From positions 1-14,791 of the forward strand of contig JAFTDQ010000131.1 in NCBI GenBank assembly GCA_017454075.1: a stretch of DNA of 14,791 bases. Direction: 5' to 3'. This DNA is from Clostridia bacterium (lineage in GTDB: Bacteria > Bacillota_A > Clostridia > Oscillospirales > CAG-272). A program made the translations under genes and the position numbers. This document shows positions 13,427-14,791 of the stretch, piece by piece. Under the pieces are notes generated by a model. It saw only the letters and a program-made list of their open reading frames with translations, was not told the origin of the DNA and ran no database searches. Within the stretch, counting starts at the first letter, position 1. Each line of letters starts with the position of its first letter.

Positions 13427-14791
13427 ATGAAAAAAACAAACAGGATCATCGCGCTTATCGTTTCGATCGCGATGATCGCAGGAGTCATGACGGTTTTGCC
13501 TGTCATATCGACGGCCGAGACCGCCAATCCGTTTGCGGGCGACCACTACGTGTATTTCTCGAGCATAGGCTACGGCAGGATCTTCAAGTTCACCGTCGAC
13601 TCGCTTGAGGGAAGCGCGACGGTCGACAGCGTGTTCCAGTCACAGGATTATGACGGAACGGGACGCATCAGCTCGGGCGGCGGCTCTGTCACGGTAAACT
13701 GGACGGTCACAGGCGAGAGCATGAGCGTAGTCGTTTCGAATTTTGAAGGTAATCCCGAAAACACTTACCTCCAGCAGATCGACAAGCTCGTTGTTGACGG
13801 TTTGAGCACCGGTTACACCGCCGACGCGGGAAATCACTGCTTCAGCTTCACCACGACAAACACGGGCTCCGCCCATCTGCTCAGCTTCACGAACACGGCG
13901 TACGGCAGGCTGTACGTGTTCAACATTAACGGAACAAGCGGCACGGTTTCAAATCTGCTTCCGCTTCTGCGTGATGACACGACAGCCGGCTGGGCGGCAT
14001 ACGTTTCGCTTGATTCGACAGAGGCCGTAAACATCGAATATACGGCGGATGCCGACGGCAACGTAACGCTCAACGTCGGCGGCTGGAGCTACCCGTCTCA
14101 GTGTTCCGGATTTGTCGCTATTGATACTCTCCTTAACGGCAATCTCAACAACAACGCAGCTTCTGCGAGCGGTGCCGACGGCGTCCTCACCGCCGCATTC
14201 ACGGGAGTCGCTCTCCCCAACCTCGCAGCGGTAGAGGAAGCCCTTCCGGCTCCGGGTAATTTGCTCATTACGGCAAAGGACGGAGTTGCCAATGCGTTTG
14301 CGGGCGATCACTACGTGTATTTCTCGAGCATAGGCTACGGCAGGATCTTCAAGTTCACCGTCGACTCGCCTGAGGGAAGCGCGACTGTTGACTGCGTGTA
14401 TGCGTCTGAAGATTTCAGCGGCGGTCGCATAAGTTCAGGCGGCGGCTCTGTCACGGTAAACTGGACGGTCACAGGCGAAAGCATGAGCGTGGTCGTTTCA
14501 AATTTCAATGGCAATCCCGAAGACACCTACCTTCAGCAGATCGAAAAGCTCGTTGTTGACGGTTTGAGCACCGGTTACACCGCCGACGCGGGAAATCACT
14601 GCTTCAGCTTCACCACGACAAACACGGGTTCCGCCCATCTGCTCAGCTTCACGAACACGGCGTACGGCAGGCTGTACGTGTTCAACATTAAAGGAACAAG
14701 CGGCACGGTTTCAAATCTGCTTCCGCTTCTGCGTGATGACACGACAGCCGGCTGGGCGGCATACGTTTCGCTTGATTCGACAGAGGCCGTA
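13427..14791 (+). CDS. Secreted tandem-repeat protein, 3'-truncated
   Basis: The frame is open from ATG 13427 to the window edge (455 codons seen), preceded by AAAGGAAAG at good spacing. A signal peptide (about residues 1-31: MKKTNR, hydrophobic core, then STAETA) leads to a 255-residue unit starting ANPFAGDHYVYFSSIGYGRIFKF at residue 33. The second copy starts at residue 288 (ANAFAGDHYVYF) and is cut off by the window end. Each unit is rich in Thr, Ser, Gly and Asn with alternating hydrophobic residues, which suggests beta-structure; I recognise no family. Few cysteines are present (HCFSF, SQCSGF). An extracellular adhesin, S-layer-like or glycan-binding role is possible, but nothing in the sequence decides this. 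It is divergent from eda-kdgK and not obviously part of that pathway. Confidence 0.88.
   Translation, partial: MKKTNRIIALIVSIAMIAGVMTVLPVISTAETANPFAGDHYVYFSSIGYGRIFKFTVDSLEGSATVDSVFQSQDYDGTGRISSGGGSVTVNWTVTGESMSVVVSNFEGNPENTYLQQIDKLVVDGLSTGYTADAGNHCFSFTTTNTGSAHLLSFTNTAYGRLYVFNINGTSGTVSNLLPLLRDDTTAGWAAYVSLDSTEAVNIEYTADADGNVTLNVGGWSYPSQCSGFVAIDTLLNGNLNNNAASASGADGVLTAAFTGVALPNLAAVEEALPAPGNLLITAKDGVANAFAGDHYVYFSSIGYGRIFKFTVDSPEGSATVDCVYASEDFSGGRISSGGGSVTVNWTVTGESMSVVVSNFNGNPEDTYLQQIEKLVVDGLSTGYTADAGNHCFSFTTTNTGSAHLLSFTNTAYGRLYVFNIKGTSGTVSNLLPLLRDDTTAGWAAYVSLDSTEAV
13523..14791 (+). repeat. 765-bp in-frame tandem repeat (one full, one partial copy)
   Basis: Copy 1 is 13523-14287 and copy 2 is 14288-14791, the second cut by the window end. 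Similarity is uneven. The first 85 bp or so are almost identical. A segment of about 65 bp (copy 1 about 13607-13672) is strongly diverged. From about 13787 (copy 1) / 14552 (copy 2) onward, roughly 240 bp differ at only two positions that I can find. This points to recent homogenisation of part of the unit. Confidence 0.9.

Noticed and set aside
1..14791. CRISPR array, tRNA, rRNA or insertion sequence
   Set aside because: No regularly spaced short repeats, tRNA cloverleaf, rRNA signature or transposase motif was seen on either strand.

Overview
The window looks like chromosomal DNA of an uncultured, carbohydrate-degrading, Gram-positive Clostridia-type bacterium. The basis is AGGAGG-like ribosome binding sites, a lipobox solute-binding protein, surface proteins with Ser/Thr/Pro linkers and a C-terminal membrane anchor, and moderately high GC. 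Oscillospiraceae or a related gut or rumen lineage is an inference; no rRNA or tRNA is present to test it.

Layout. (1) Positions 2-1390 (+) hold the C-terminal two thirds of a GH95 alpha-L-fucosidase/galactosidase, closed by a strong terminator. (2) Positions 1443-1660 are a gene-free, hairpin-rich strip between two convergent terminators. (3) Positions 1663-7466 (-) form a surface cluster. It is read from a promoter at about 7550 in the order solute-binding lipoprotein, anchored LamG protein (378 aa), secreted double-LamG protein (630 aa), an unrecognised 58-aa protein, and a second membrane-anchored LamG protein (306 aa). Hairpins sit in the gaps between the LamG genes. No ABC permease or enzyme gene is in this cluster. 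(4) Positions 7679-9798 (-) are a two-gene operon of a cytoplasmic TIM-barrel protein, probably of glycoside-hydrolase ancestry, and an AraC-family regulator. (5) Positions 10183-11457 (+) encode an MFS transporter with a consensus promoter. It converges on eda-kdgK at 11497-13079 (-), the last two steps of 2-keto-3-deoxygluconate catabolism. (6) Positions 13427-14791 (+) are the start of a secreted protein made of 255-residue tandem repeats; it runs off the window.

How the parts may work together. The promoters of the solute-binding/LamG cluster and of the TIM-barrel/araC operon share the same core (TTGAAA, 17 bp, GATAAT). Each also has a 38-bp upstream element, 31/38 identical between the two, containing a direct repeat about two helical turns apart. 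This is the best evidence here for one regulon: the AraC-type protein probably controls its own operon and the adjacent surface cluster. A weaker version of the pattern may precede eda-kdgK. The window therefore suggests sensing and surface capture of a glycan, with uronate or KDG catabolism next door; the actual substrate cannot be read from the sequence.
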